Source: Geosiphon pyriformis (lineage: Eukaryota > Glomeromycota > Glomeromycetes > Archaeosporales > Geosiphonaceae). From it: DNA of 64,000 nucleotides. The stretch is taken from NCBI GenBank assembly GCA_016748015.1, contig JAAOMT010000082.1, forward strand, positions 68,720-132,719, read 5' to 3'. Below, piece by piece: positions 47,282 through 60,200 of this stretch. The notes beneath the pieces were generated by a model, which worked only from the letters and a program-made list of their open reading frames with translations, was not told the origin of the DNA and did not search any database. The position numbers and the translations under genes are program-made. Within the stretch, counting starts at the first letter, position 1. Each line of letters opens with the position of its first letter.

Positions 47282-47952
47282 ATGATATGTATTCCAGAAA
47301 ACATTAGCAATATAACTTAACAATTAATCAAAATCTTACAATAATCAAAGTTAGATCTAGAAATTACAATTAGTAATGTTAAAATAACATACATAAAAAG
47401 AATAATAAAAAGCCCAAAAACAAAAAAAGAACATAATTTTGAATCATACAATATTACTATCAAACATAGCAACAAGTTTAACAGTAAAATTATTGAAAAA
47501 TTGGAGATAGCATTGGACAATACATTAATAATAGAAGAAATAGAAATAAAAAAATTAACACCAGACATATTTAACAACTTAAAAGCAAAATTTCCAATTA
47601 ACTACTGTTATTATTAGCTTAAAAAACACTTAAATATACAAATATTATACTCAAAAGATTCAAATAGAGTATTTGACAAAGCAACAATCCAACAATTAGA
47701 AAGTTTTATTGGAAAACCAATAGTATATTCCATTCAAAAGCAGTTTACAAAATTTTTAAAACATTTAAAAATTGTTACAAAATATTATTGGATCTAACTA
47801 TGAACATAATAACAATTAACAATATTAGACAACTTACCAACTCTTAATTTCAAAAATTACAACAACAAGTTAATAATATAATATTGAACTATTATAGCAA
47901 CTTAGAATTCAATAAAAAAATTAACTTTGATTTTGACAAAACTCAATTTTAA
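47282..47952 (+). pseudogene. T-c ORF3, conserved unknown protein
   Basis: Starts MICIPENISNIT. Only three stops interrupt the first frame up to 47797, unusual for such AT-rich DNA, and a 1-nt shift near 47790 leads to the C-terminal block (DLTMNIITINNIRQLT). Its N-terminus, centre (HLNIQILYSKD) and C-terminus align with T-a ORF3, and the C-terminus (FQKLQQQVNNIILNYY) with T-b (FQQFSDQISSIILDYY). No known domain, signal peptide or membrane span was seen. It lies between integrase and polypurine tract, the place of env in retroviruses, but is not env-like. Confidence 0.72.
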
Positions 47953-47965
47953 AAAAAGAAGATAA
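47953..47965 (+). other. Polypurine tract of T-c
   Basis: AAAAAGAAGATAA directly precedes the LTR start TATTATGG. Confidence 0.65.
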
Positions 47966-48949
47966 TATTATGGTTTAAGAATTTAGCAAAAAAATCATAA
48001 AATAATATAAATTATCCAATTATAATATAGTACAATAATAATTTTAGAAAAATAATAATTAACATAATGGCAAACACCATCTTATAATAGTGATAAGCAC
48101 CAGTTTATAATAGCAGTTAACACCAATTGATAATAGTGGCCAATACTAACTAGTGATAATAACCAACACCAACTGGTAATAACAGCCAATACTAACTAGT
48201 AATAGTGGTCAACACCAACTGATAATAGTGACAAACACTAAGTTAAAATACCAAAAAGAAAGTATTACAATGTGTTTTCTCATAGAACTACAAATATTTA
48301 TATATACAGTAGCTTTAATATTAAGAAAAACAACAATATTATTCAACAAGTCATAAAACAAATCATAAAAACAAGTTATTAAACAATTCATCCAACAGTT
48401 CTACTTTAATTATTTTCTAGTCTTTACTTTTAAAATAAATATTCACAAAAACTTTTAATCAAAAAAAATAAAAAAAAATATTAAAAACTAAATAATCACA
48501 ACTCAAAGTATTAAGAAACTTACTTGTATTATTATTGAATAAAACTATTATTCATTAGCTAAATCTCTTAAAAGAATAATTCCTAATCAAAATTATTTAT
48601 GTTGTTACTAATTGATAAAAGCTTTATTGTGAGAATTAAGAAAAACACTAAAGGCCATTAACATTTCATGTTTCTAGATTAAAGAAACACATTAGACAAT
48701 TACAGGGATAGCCTTAAAGAAAATATTAGACAATGAGTAGATTTTAGTTTAGTCTTTGAAAAAAAGTACATAAATACACACAACAATTAAAAATTAAGAA
48801 ATAATTTATATCATAACATTAAAGAAAAAGTCTTTAATATAACAATAATATTATTATACAAATAGAATTGAAGAACTTATAAGAGACTAATTGCAATTAA
48901 AACAGGATATATTAGCAATTAAATATACCAAAAAAACTATTTTGTAATA
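47966..48949 (+). repeat. 3' LTR of T-c (984 bp)
   Basis: Collinear with the T-f LTR (63013-63879). Termini TATTATGG and TTTGTAATA correspond to TGTTACGG and CCCGTAACA of T-f after C-to-T and G-to-A changes. It is 117 bp longer, mainly because its 23-bp array has eight units against four. Confidence 0.88.
48072..48245. repeat. 23-bp tandem repeat x8 in U3 of T-c LTR
   Basis: CACCA or its mutated form TACTA recurs at 48075, 48098, 48121, 48144, 48167, 48190, 48213 and 48236, an exact 23-bp period. The unit core is CACCAACTGGTAATAGTGG-like. Confidence 0.92.
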
Positions 48950-49001
48950 ATGTCTAGATTTAAAAAGCTCTGTCTTTACTTGGTTTAACATAACTACTTA
49001 G

Positions 49002-49971
49002 TATTACTAATAGAATTTAGTCATTAATTAACATGAAATTAACCTTATAATTCCTATTATTAATTAGTATACATTATTATTATTTCAATTATTACTTATT
49101 AAATAATTAAATTATCAAATATTACTATTTAATTAATAACCTAATTTGTACTATAAAAATTAAGATGATCAAATTACACAATACTCTGAACCATTTGATA
49201 TTTAAAATTCACCGAAATTTGGTAGAAATTGGCTGAAATAATCAATAGATTGTAGAAATAACTTGTAGTTTGCCAAAATATATCTTTAGTTCACAAAAAT
49301 AATAACAAAGAAAAAATGCAAGTTCAAAGACTAGTACTACAACATATTGTATAAAAGAAAAGCTTTTCTTTTCAAGAAAATGTATTTTACTCAGAATTAT
49401 CTTATTTTAAATATTTTAATTAAAACAAATTATTTCTTATATATCCTTACAAAAATCAAATAAAAATAAAATTTTGAAAACCAAATTCTTAATTATTATA
49501 CTTGAAATTCACAAAAAAATACCTGACTAACGTTTTGAAATTGATTAGCTACCAATTTCAATAATCTGTTAATGACTTTAGGCCTAGATAAAAAACGATT
49601 TTCTTGATAAAATTCTATTTTTTTTACATTTTTTTTATTTATTTATTTTTTTATTATTATAATTATTAGAGTAGCCTATAGACAAAATTTCTGTAGAAAA
49701 GTTGACTTTTATAGCAAAGTAACTATATATTTTAGTGAGCTTCCAGACAAGCAATTCCTGGAAAAGAGTTAATATTTACTACAATATAACTACATAAAGT
49801 AATTGGCACAGAATTGGTCATTTCACTTTTAAGTCCAGCAGTTCAAATTATAGGAGATAATTTGAAGATAAATTCAGTTATTGGAGATTCAACTACTTTT
49901 TTTAATTGTGAATTTACAGCAAACAAACATTAACAATATTTAAAAAAAAAGACCAAAAATCCCCAGTAATA
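49002..49971 (+). repeat. 5' LTR of T-d (970 bp)
   Basis: Aligns with the reverse complement of 10577-11562. Termini TATTACTAA and CCAGTAATA match TGTTACCAG and CGGTAACA of T-b after transitions. It is markedly more AT-rich than the T-b LTR. Confidence 0.85.
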
Positions 49972-49973
49972 TT

Positions 49974-49991
49974 TGGTGCTCTTTCACAGGA
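49974..49991 (+). other. tRNA primer-binding site of T-d
   Basis: TGGTGCTCTTTCACAGGA begins two bases after the LTR. TGG pairs with the CCA end of a tRNA. I cannot name the tRNA. Confidence 0.65.
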
Positions 49992-50024
49992 ACAACACAA
50001 CAACAACAAATTTAAAGTGACAAC

Positions 50025-53000
50025 TTCAGCAGACACAACAATTTTAGAGTATTATTAATTGATTTACACTCACTGTAAGCAAAAATTTAACATCTAAGAT
50101 GAAATTAAAATTTTGAAGAAATCACTGTATCAATATATTAAGAACCACATCAATAATTATCTTTTTGAAAATTACAACATTTTAAAAGTCAGAAGCAATC
50201 TTTATTAAAATTTATTACACTATTTTCATTTAGAAACTGAAGATCTTAACAGTAAAATACTTAACACCTACTTCCAAAAACTCAACTACAATATCATTTA
50301 ATATTGTAAAAAAAATACTTTGTATAATATAAATTCTCTTTTGGCTTTGAATCAGAAACCAAAACAAGCAATAAAGACAAACAAAAATTGAAACAGCATT
50401 CAAAAATCACTTCTAACACTCTGAAAACACCAAAAATAACTACCAAACACTTACAAACTCCAGAACAAGAAACCAGTATTAAATTACCACTTTTTATTAT
50501 ACTATTTTTAATTTCACTTGCTTAACAACAAACTCCAAACTTATCACTTATCCAGTTTTCAAGACTAGAAGATTTTCAGTCACTTAAAAGTCCTACTTAA
50601 CTGCAGAAACCAATATCAACTAGCACCAATTTTCTTAATTACTTAGAAGAAAATAAAAGTAATTATTCAGAGAACTTAGAAAGTAAAAAAACCAAATCAG
50701 AACAAGAAAAAACTACCAAAAACAAAGAAAAAATGACAACCACTTACATTGCAAAAATCACTGAATTTACAGGAAAAGATATTAACATTAGTTGACAAAA
50801 ATGGCTAGACAAAATCCAAAAAACAAAAAATATAAATAAATGAACTATAGCAAAAATACAAAAAGCAATCCCATACTTTCTCTAAGGAATAGCAAAAAAA
50901 TAGTTTGAAAACATAGATGAATCATTTAAAAACTAGCAAGCATTCAAAAATGCCTTTTTACAACAATTCACCAATAACAACATCTTTATCACTCTCTGAA
51001 ATTGCTTTCACAATATCAAACAAGAAACATCTAAAACTGTCATGATCTATTTTGAGAGGTTTAACAAACTTTTTTAACAAATTTGATAATTGAAAACCAA
51101 TAACTACTATTCCAATGCCTAGATTTTGGATTAGTTTATTGCACAATTAAAAGATAAATTAATCAAAAAAATTTATCTTCATGTTTTAATAGACTTAGCT
51201 ACAGCTATATAATATACAAAAAACTATGAAATAGCTATGAAAAAAGTAAATTATACAAAGCTTGTAAATCTTACAATTGGAAAAACCAGCTCAGCAGTTG
51301 AAAAAAAAATTAACCAATTTACAAAAAAGATCAAAAATTATTTTACTAATCAACAACAACAGCAAAAACCACAAAAATACCAGCCACCTTAATAATACAA
51401 TTAAAACAACTACTCTTTATTATTCAACAACCAACTACAAAACTGTCATTATTGTGGAATTCTAGGATATTGAAAAAAAAATTGCAGAAAATTACAATAA
51501 AACCAACAAAACAGAAGTAATCAATATTATTCTTTACCACAGCAATTCTATTATTAAACTTCACAATCATCTGTCTATTACTCTCTAAGACTCCAACAGC
51601 AAAATAATTACTACCAGTCTGCTTCACAGCAACAATAACAACAAATTTCACCAATGTAACAATATCAAATACCTGCTCAAAGATTGGTTTAACAAAACTA
51701 ATTTATATCTTAAAATTGTTTTCAGAGTAATAACAATAGAATCAACTCAAATAACCAATTGGTTCTCCAAAATTCTGGTTAGCAAAGATCTAATCATTAC
51801 TACACTCAACCCAGTTATTTTATAATACTTGAAGAATCGAATTTTCAACAAACTGTACTTTCTAAAAATGAAGCTATAGTACTAAGATTAAATCCTTCTA
51901 ACAATACCATTCTACCAGCTCAAATTATCCAAAATACTAATTTTTCAGATATATTCCTATTTAAATCTGAAGCTAATGAATCATCATTCCTACTTAGTAA
52001 TGCAGCAGTTAATAAACAAAAAGCAATAACAGCAATATACACTAAAGTTAAAGTAGAAGAAAAACAAATTTGATTAATTCTAGACAGTAAATCTGCTGAA
52101 AATATTATCACTTATCAACTAATACAACAGCTTTAACAAACTGTTAATAGACCAGCACAAACAGTTATTGTTATGACAGATGATATAAAGAAAACTTTAA
52201 TAAAAAAAATTGATAATTTCTATTTTACTATTGATGGAATTACTATTCTAATCAAAGTTTTGGTTATAGATGCATCCCAATATTAAGCTCTAGTAGGAAA
52301 CAATTGGCTTTTCAAGGCCAATGCAAATTTAGATTGGAAAATCCAAGAATTAAAAATTTCATATCAAAAATAATACATCAGAGTATCTGCTATTTGTAAT
52401 ATTTTTAACAAATAATCTAAAAAAGTCTTAGTGTTCAAATTTGAAGAGAAAAAAAAAATGCCAATTACTAAAACTTTTATGGTTCTTGGATTACCATTCA
52501 ATTGGGCTGAAGAAACTGAACAAAAAATTTTTAAGAAAACCAGAGAATAGAATATTGTTTAATACTTTACACCAGAACCATAAAAAAAATCATTCTATAT
52601 TTTACTTAAATATAAAGACTACAAGAAGAAACTTTTATCAATGAGAGCATACATATCTCTAAAAAAGAAATATAAAACAAGCATCTGCTATTTTTGTAAA
52701 GCCTGCCATAGGAATTGATTCAAATACCCTAAATATAATGGAAAATAGAACAATACTCCTTGTTTTACATGTGAAAAAATGCTATCAGAAGAATATAATT
52801 AGATTAATATTGTAATGAGAAGAGGAGTATGTAACCAAACATGTTAATATGCTTTATCAATTGTAGAAAAAATAAAAGGAGGAACACCATTCAATGCTAT
52901 TTACAATAGTGCTCTTAATAAACTTTACCACTACTTACATAATGCCAAAATAATTTATGAATTAGCCATGATTCTAATTAATGAAGAAACCAAAAAAAAT

Positions 53001-56000
53001 ATATGTTAAATGAAAAAAGTTGAATATATTAAGTACATTATAGAATTAGTTGAATTTGATTATGAAGATGAAGTAGAAACATAACACCAAATTGCAAGTT
53101 ATACTTACCTAACCCAAAAAGCTCAAGTTCAACAATTAAAGCAAATAAACATTCAATTGTGTAAAGTATACATCATGCCTTGTGATAACAAATAGTGTCC
53201 AAAATGCTATGCACTTAGCATTCTTTTGTCCAGCAAAAATGACCAAAAAGAAATTAAACTCAGAAATTCTAAACTAGAGAAAAAATTCCCAACAATTCCA
53301 ATCTATCTTATTGAAAATCAACCAGCTCTATAACTTAAATACTTTGACAACAATGGCCAAGGAATCAAGCCTAAAAAAGCTTATAAAATTGATGCAAGAT
53401 ATGATCTACAATATTCTGATAAAAATACTTTAGTTCTTTAACCAAAGTTTTTAACAAAAATCAACTTTAGAATTGCTCTTAAAATACTACCAGGAACAAT
53501 AATTCAAATTGCTTCTTGATCATTATTGGCAAGCAAAGAAATTAATGTCAGAAGAAAAATTATAAATACAGAATACACTGAAGATATTATTATTATGATA
53601 CAGAATAAAACTAAAAAATCATTTAGAATAAAACATACTAAAAAGATTGCTCAAGCAATTTACTTACTTTTAATCAATATTTTAGAGTTACAATTAGTTA
53701 GTAACACAGAATAATTAGACAAAAACGAAAGAAAAATACAAGGTTTTGGTTTAACTGAACAATTTACAATTTTAATAAATATAGCCTTTAATACACAGAA
53801 TGAATCTTATCAGATTTTTCAACTTCTCCAACCAATTACCATATTACTTTTCAGAAAACATCATGAGATATACACTTGTTTAAAACCTACTACTACCCAA
53901 CAAATTTTTGAATCCAATAAACAAATTTGTTTAAAACATGAAATCTCAATTCCAAATATCTATATACCAAAAGAAATAAAAAAATTTAGAGTTACTTTCT
54001 ATAATCCCAACAATCACCTCATCATTTTATTAAATAAATTAAAAATTGAAATCATATATAGCAACATCTTTTAAGATAAAATCTCTCAGATTGTTAGCAA
54101 TTTCATTAAAGTTGTAAGATATACTTTACTTCCAAACTTAAACATCACTTCTACTACTGAAAATTATTATATCTTAGAAGAAAAACTCTCTTGAATCAAC
54201 ATGGGTCTCTTAGAATCATTACAATAAAGACAATTAAAACAGCTAATTGCTGAATACACTGACATATTTGCTAAAGATAACAATAACTTTGAAAAAACTA
54301 ATATTGTTTAACATCAAATTCATACTGGAGATACTCTACTAAAATGTTAATAAGCTTATCAAGTTCTACTTGCCAGTTACCAATTCATTAGAAAAAAAGT
54401 ACAACAAATGTTCAACAATAGTTTTATTTAACTATCAAAAAATCCTTGAGTCTTATCAATAGTTTTTGTTAAGAAAAAAAATGGCAAAATCGGATTTTGT
54501 GTAGATTATTAACAGTTAAATAATGTCATAATCAAAGATGTCTACTTTTTTCCAAGAATTGATAACATATTAAATGCTTTGGAAAAAGCCAAGTTCTTCT
54601 CAATTTTAAACTTGAAAAGCAGATACTAACAAGTCAAAATAGACCAAAGAATTGTCTCAAAACAGTATTTAACACTCAAGAAAAAAACTATAAATTTAAT
54701 ATTATGCCTTTTGGACTCTGCAATACACCAGTAACATTCTAACAACTTATAAATATTGTCTATAAAAGACTTTTATAACAATTAGTAGTGGTTTATTTTC
54801 CAACTTTTGAAGCTTATCTGATTTACCTATAAGAAGTATTTTAATGATTACAGAAAACAGGATTAAAGCTAAACATCAAAAAATATCATTTCAGAAAAAC
54901 AAGTCTGATTTTTTTTGGACACATAGTTAGCAAAGATGGAGTTCAACCAAATCCAGAAACAATTAGTGCTATCAAAAACTTTTAAATTTTCTGAAATATT
55001 ACTGAATTAAAAAGATTTGTAAGATTAACTTTTTATTATTAAAAATTCATCAAAAAATTCTCTGAAATTGCAAAATTTTTTAATTATCTGACCAACAAAA
55101 ATATACTTTACTAATAAACTAAAGAACAACAAAAAGTCTTTAAAACTCTTAAAACAAAATTGATAACAGTCTTAATTCTTGTTTATTTAGACTTTAACAA
55201 ATAGTTCTAATTAGTCACCAATGCATTACACATAGTTTTTGGTGCCATCTTATTACAATTAGATAACAATAATAATAAGCAAGTAATTACTTATGCTAAC
55301 AGAACACTTAAACCAACAGAACTAAAATATGGCTCTATTAAACTAAAAACCATAGCTGTAATCTGGGCCCTTAAACATTTTCAACAATACCTTCGAAATA
55401 GACCACAATTTGACATTATTACAAATAATATTGGCCTCAAATAGCTTAACAAAAAAAAATTTAAACTTAATGCCAAACAATTATAATAAACTGATTTTCT
55501 AGCTGATTACAAATATATTGTTTACTACAAATCTGGCAAACTACATACCAATGTGAATAGTTTCTCAAAAATAAGGCAAACTTAACACCAATATCAACAA
55601 ATATTAACAAATCTACCAGCTTAACAAAATCAACAAAATTAACAACAATAGGCTCAGAAACTTACAACAATATCAAACAATATTTGGGGACACTTATCCT
55701 ACCAGAAAATTGGGTTTCAAGTAAAAAACATTAATTACAAAACCAAGTAAAATAATATTTTATCTATCACAACAAAATTTATTACCAAAATCACAAAAAC
55801 CCAACCAATTTATTCAGATTAGTACAAAAAAATAAAAAATAAACAATCTTGTATAATATGCATATTGACTTTTTATGAACATATTTAGAAAAAAATAGTA
55901 TCATCCAAAAAATACTTGAACATTATTTTTGGCCTTAAATGCAAAAAAACATTTGACAGTACATAGAATTATGTGATAGTTGTCAAAGAAGAAAAAGAAT

Positions 56001-56468
56001 ACACTCCACTGAACTTTTAAATCCAATCAAAGTTGGACAATCTTTTAACAGTATAGGAATTAATTTAGTTAAACCACTATCTATTACCATTCAAAGAAAC
56101 CATTATATTGCTGTTACAATAGACTATCTTACCAAATGGTCTAAAGCCAGAGCTATTTAACAAGCAGATGCAAAATCAGTAGCAAATTTTATCTATAAAG
56201 ATATTATTTGTAGACATAGATGCTCAATTAAACTTTTATCTGATTAAGAAACACATTTTGTAAACAACTTGATACAAAAAATTTGTGAACAATTCAATAT
56301 TAGAAGACTTCTATTATTATCTTATTATCTCTAAATAAATAAATTTGTAAAATGTTTAAGCCAGACATTGTGTAAATTACTAGTCAAAGTTTTAACTAAT
56401 TTTAAGTAAAAATAGAATATTTTTATTCCATTAGTATTACTAATTTATAAAACACTAAAACAAAATAC
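50025..56468 (+). pseudogene. T-d gag-pol polyprotein with dUTPase, heavily decayed
   Basis: Gag N-terminal part from 50025 (VTTSADTTILEYY, also seen as VATKTPNLTVLEF at the start of T-f gag) and MTTTYIAKITEF at 50733. The knuckle CHYCGILGY near 51430 has lost its His. The protease LILDSKSAENII (52077) keeps its Asp. Cys-rich block 52690-52850 and MPCDNK...CPKCYAL near 53170; dUTPase 53326-53766; RT 54450-54850 with the YLDD site lost (VVYFPTF); RNase H with TNALHIVFGAILLQL; integrase from 55690 with HHCC and LLSD remnants. Dozens of stops, almost all at Trp, Gln or Arg codons of T-b, and further changes of the E-to-K, G-to-D, P-to-S type. Confidence 0.82.
53326..53766 (+). other. dUTPase domain inside T-d gag-pol, decayed
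   Basis: Motifs relative to T-b: ARYDL for AGYDL, AS-stop-SLLASK for SRSSLASK, KIINTEYTEDI for GGIINAGYTGDI, KKIAQAI for EKIAQAI, and IQGFGLTEQF for TQGFGSTGRF. The Asn at the catalytic Asp position is shared with T-b, although most other differences are private C:G to T:A changes. Confidence 0.8.
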
Positions 56469-57218
56469 TGTTATGGTTAAAACCTATACTTCTTATTAAT
56501 TATCACATATATTAGCCACTAATATCATATAATTAGCCACTTTATTTTTAGATAGTGATTATTAATCTGATCAATGACTTAACCATTGACCTGATCATTA
56601 ACCTGATCATTAACCTGATTAATAACCTGATCATTAACTTGATTATTGATCTGATTATTGACCTAGTTGTTGATTTGATTATTGATCACTTTTGATAGCA
56701 ATATAAGCAATAAATTTCTTAGCTGTAGAAAAACATATCAGAAATCAAAGAAATTAAATAAATAAAATAACAACTTTCATCTCAATTCTTCTCTTCTCAC
56801 TAATTTTTTTTTTTACCTTCAAGTATCTGAACATCTTAAAGATAAAAGATTACTTATTGGTTATTTCTTACCTTTTTCCTAAAACATGTAATTGCAGCAT
56901 TTGAAATTATTGAATAAAATGTAATTAAAAAGTACATCTAATATCTGATATTGAATTCTAAGAGTGCTGATATAAGGCATAGAATTATATCAGTGTATGA
57001 TCATTTATTGACAGTATGGACTATCTCTCTACCTTCAGATTTTCCAGTTATTTTTTGAAAAGTATAGTGACTAAGATATTTTATGAAACTGATCTCACAC
57101 ATTGAATTCATACTTATTCAATTTGCTCTTTGAAGTTGAATTCTCTTTTATTCCTTTCATTACTCTACAATTCTGTTTTTTTTTGTTATCTGTTAACTTG
57201 TTATTCCAACCCATAACA
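56469..57218 (+). repeat. 5' LTR of T-e (750 bp)
   Basis: Starts TGTTATGG and ends CCATAACA, an 8-bp inverted terminus. The split LTR at 34680-37646 is a diverged copy, which confirms both ends. Confidence 0.85.
56567..56688. repeat. 12-bp tandem repeat (about 10 units) in U3 of T-e LTR
   Basis: CTGATCATTAAC-like units recur about every 12 bases (clearest at 56591, 56603, 56615, 56627, 56651 and 56663), becoming less regular towards the right. The copy at 34750-34810 has a shorter, decayed version. Confidence 0.85.
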
Positions 57219-57299
57219 TAAAAATAGTGTTCCTTGTGAGGTTGTCAAAATCTACTCTGTTTCCTATTGTATGGGTGATTATTTATATTTGCTACAACA

Positions 57300-60200
57300 A
57301 TCAGAAAAATACTTTAAAGCACATAACAAAAATAATCTAGACTTTATTAAACTCAATCTTTTGCTCTTCTGCTTAATTTGCTTCCCCATTGAAGAACAAT
57401 CTAGCAGACAATTCCAAGACTTTTGAAACTGGTTCTTGAACAAACATTCAGCTGAAACCTACACAGCTTATACAATCTATTACTTTGACCAAGCTTATTT
57501 TAAAGACAACTTTGAAGAAAGAAACAACAATATCAATCAGCTTTTATATTCTACAACCTTTGAACAACAGCCCCCTGATTTCGAATATTTGAATCATCAA
57601 ATCTACATTTGAATTGCTGCCCATCAATCAACTGAAACTCCTCTTAAAACAGAAGAAGAAAGCTACTAAACCACTCCTGTTTTTGATCTTTTATTAAATA
57701 AATTAGACTCATCTACACAAACAGTTATCCCTGAACTAATGGCTTAAGACCCTATACAACAAAACATTCTGATTGCCTTTCAAGGCATACAGACTGCTTT
57801 AGAGTAAAGAAACAATATCCTATTATCATTATTTAGAAATGATACCCAAGATCTAATTAAATGGTTGGATGATTTTGAAAGAGCTGCCACAACCAACCAA
57901 TATGATAATAAGTTTCAAATTGTTGGTGGCTACTTTCAAGACTTTCCTGCTACTTGGTTCTCACAAAAAACTAATGCTGGTGCTCACCAAAGAATTATTA
58001 GATAGACATTGGCAAATGCTGGAGAAGATAACACTTCTTTTACAATCTGGTTTGAAACTAAATTTAAAACTCCTATCTTAATTTCAAAATGGCATATGGA
58101 ATTAGAAAAAAAAATTCAAGGCCTTAGTGAAGTTGTAACTGAATATGCCAAAGCAATCAGAAAGTTAATTAAGTGAATAGACTCTGAAAGGAATTAGACA
58201 GAAGAGCAAAAGATTTATTCCTTTATAAAAAGATTGAGAACTAATTTTTCCTATGTTTTTTGGCCCTTCTTAGTCTTAAAAGATAATTCCATAATAGATA
58301 TGGCTATTAAACTTGCCCAGAGAATAAAAGACAATCAAAAAATGCACCTAGAATTTACTCTTTTAGTATTTGCTTCTACTCCTGTTATGACTTTTGCTCT
58401 CCAAATGGCTGCTATCTTTTTTGCTGTCCAAACTCAAGATCTAAATGAATAATTAATAGATAGGCTTACAGCAAATCTTGTCTGGCTATTGGAACCTTTG
58501 GCCCAAGCAGTTAGAAAGAATCAACAATTCCAAAGACCCAGATTTGAATTCCACTTCAATTAGCCTCAACAACTACTATATCAAAGACAGCAAAATTGTG
58601 GCCTATCTGTGTACTATTGCTATAAACTAACTAGACACTTCTCAAGAAATTGCAACAATTCTCTATTGTCCCCTCCAGCTTCTAGAAATAATGACACTCA
58701 GAATAACAGACCCAACAGTAATAATGTTCTCAATCAAAGATCCAATCATGCCAACATCAATTTCTTTGGAGAGAATCCTCTAATTGAAGCTACTGTTTAT
58801 TAGCCTTTAAACTGGTAGGTGCATCTCCAAAAAGTGAGAGTACAAGCCAACCAGAAAAAAACCCCTTTTATACTTTTAACCTAATTAATAATGATCATGA
58901 TATAAAAAAACTGGCAATCAATATCTCTGACTTAACAAGAAAGAAAAAAAAAGCCAAGGTTGATTTTGCTTTAAATTCTAACAAAGTCTCAACTTCCACT
59001 ACAGACAACAATAAGCCACCAAAGGCTAAAGTTATTAAAAATCCTCCAAAATTGGAATCTTCAGAAATAGTACAAAAATCTGGTCCTTATTTTGTTGTTA
59101 AAGATCTCATAAAAACTTCAGCACACATTACATTTGGCCAACTAATGATCCATCCACAGTTCAGAAAAGATTTTTACAAATTATTGATACCAAAAACTAA
59201 CAAGTGCCCTTGTCAAGCTGGATTTGTTGATAATAGCAATGTTACTCTTCTGATTTGCAAAGCCCAAGTAGCTGGCTACTTTATTGATTTGATCCTAAAC
59301 AGTAAATTATCTGTTAGTGTAATTGCCAAACACTTTCTGAAAGCCATTGGAAGAAAAATTGATGAACTTTCTACCCAGTCTATAACTAATATACATGGTA
59401 ACAAAAAGAAAGGTCTGGGTATAGTTAAAGCTATTCTTGTTTGCATCAATAATATCAGCATTAAAACAGATATGAAAGTATCTAAAACAAAAAAGTATAT
59501 TATAATTGTTGGTAATGAGTGGCTTAAGAAAGCCAAAGCACTACTTGACTATGAACTTTGTGAACTAACCATCAGATGTGGTGAAAAACCCATTGTGGTT
59601 AAATGCTGTTATTGGACAACTCTTCTAATAACCAAACAAAACCAAGAAAAAGAACAATTAGATAAATTAGATAATAATAAGAGTAATGATGAAGAAGATT
59701 AAAAAAAACAAGAAGAAACTGCTAAACTTGTCTATACTATCTTCACCAGCAATAGCAAGCCACTAAACAATGTTAAAGTTAACAAAGAAGGAATCATGGT
59801 AAATGACAAGCTGATTTGCTGGCCTTACTATAATATCCTCAGAAAAACCTTTGACAGAAAACCTGGCAAGAAAGCCAAATACAGTTATTGGTGATATGGT
59901 CTTTGTGCATAGTGCTGGTGTAATAAATTTTTGTATTCACCAAGTAATAAATGCAAATTCTGCCTGATCTATTACAAAAATTGGGAATCAATTAGCTTGA
60001 TATCTTGAGAAAAACTTAAAGAAGTACAAAAGTTCTTTGAAAATGAACCACCTGAAATCCAATTACTAGTTGTAAAACAAAGAGAACTTTCCTTTGAAAA
60101 AGAAAAAATAGACATTGAAAATCTGTTGGCTGGAAATAGCTCAGTTATTTCAAAAGAAAATGACACCTCTGGATGAACCCATGTAATACAATACACTATT

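Larger units (their letters stand above)
44644..48949 (+). mobile_element. Ty3/gypsy element T-c, 5'-truncated
   Basis: From RT (SYPISLIDKIFDIFG) through RNase H, integrase and ORF3 to a 3' LTR. Nothing upstream of RT is readable; LINE L-e lies immediately upstream and the 147 bases beyond it show no pol similarity, so the 5' half was deleted or is unrecognisable. The LTR belongs to the same family as that of T-f. Confidence 0.82.
49002..56468 (+). mobile_element. Ty3/gypsy element T-d (T-b relative with dUTPase), truncated
   Basis: 5' LTR, primer-binding site, gag, protease, Cys-rich block, dUTPase, RT, RNase H and integrase occur in the order of T-b and align with it throughout, on the opposite strand. 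It stops inside the integrase at 56468, where the T-e LTR begins. The remaining integrase, ORF3 and 3' LTR should lie to the right of the window. Only 52 bases separate it from T-c. Confidence 0.85.

Noticed and set aside
47317-47577. Antisense 86-aa hydrophobic ORF
   Set aside because: It is the mirror of ORF3, which has conserved relatives on the other strand; its hydrophobicity follows from AT-rich Lys/Asn codons read backwards.
49990-50732. Host gene or intron between the T-d primer site and the gag ATG
   Set aside because: The stretch translates, with stops, as a gag N-terminal part that matches the start of T-f gag, so it is part of the element.
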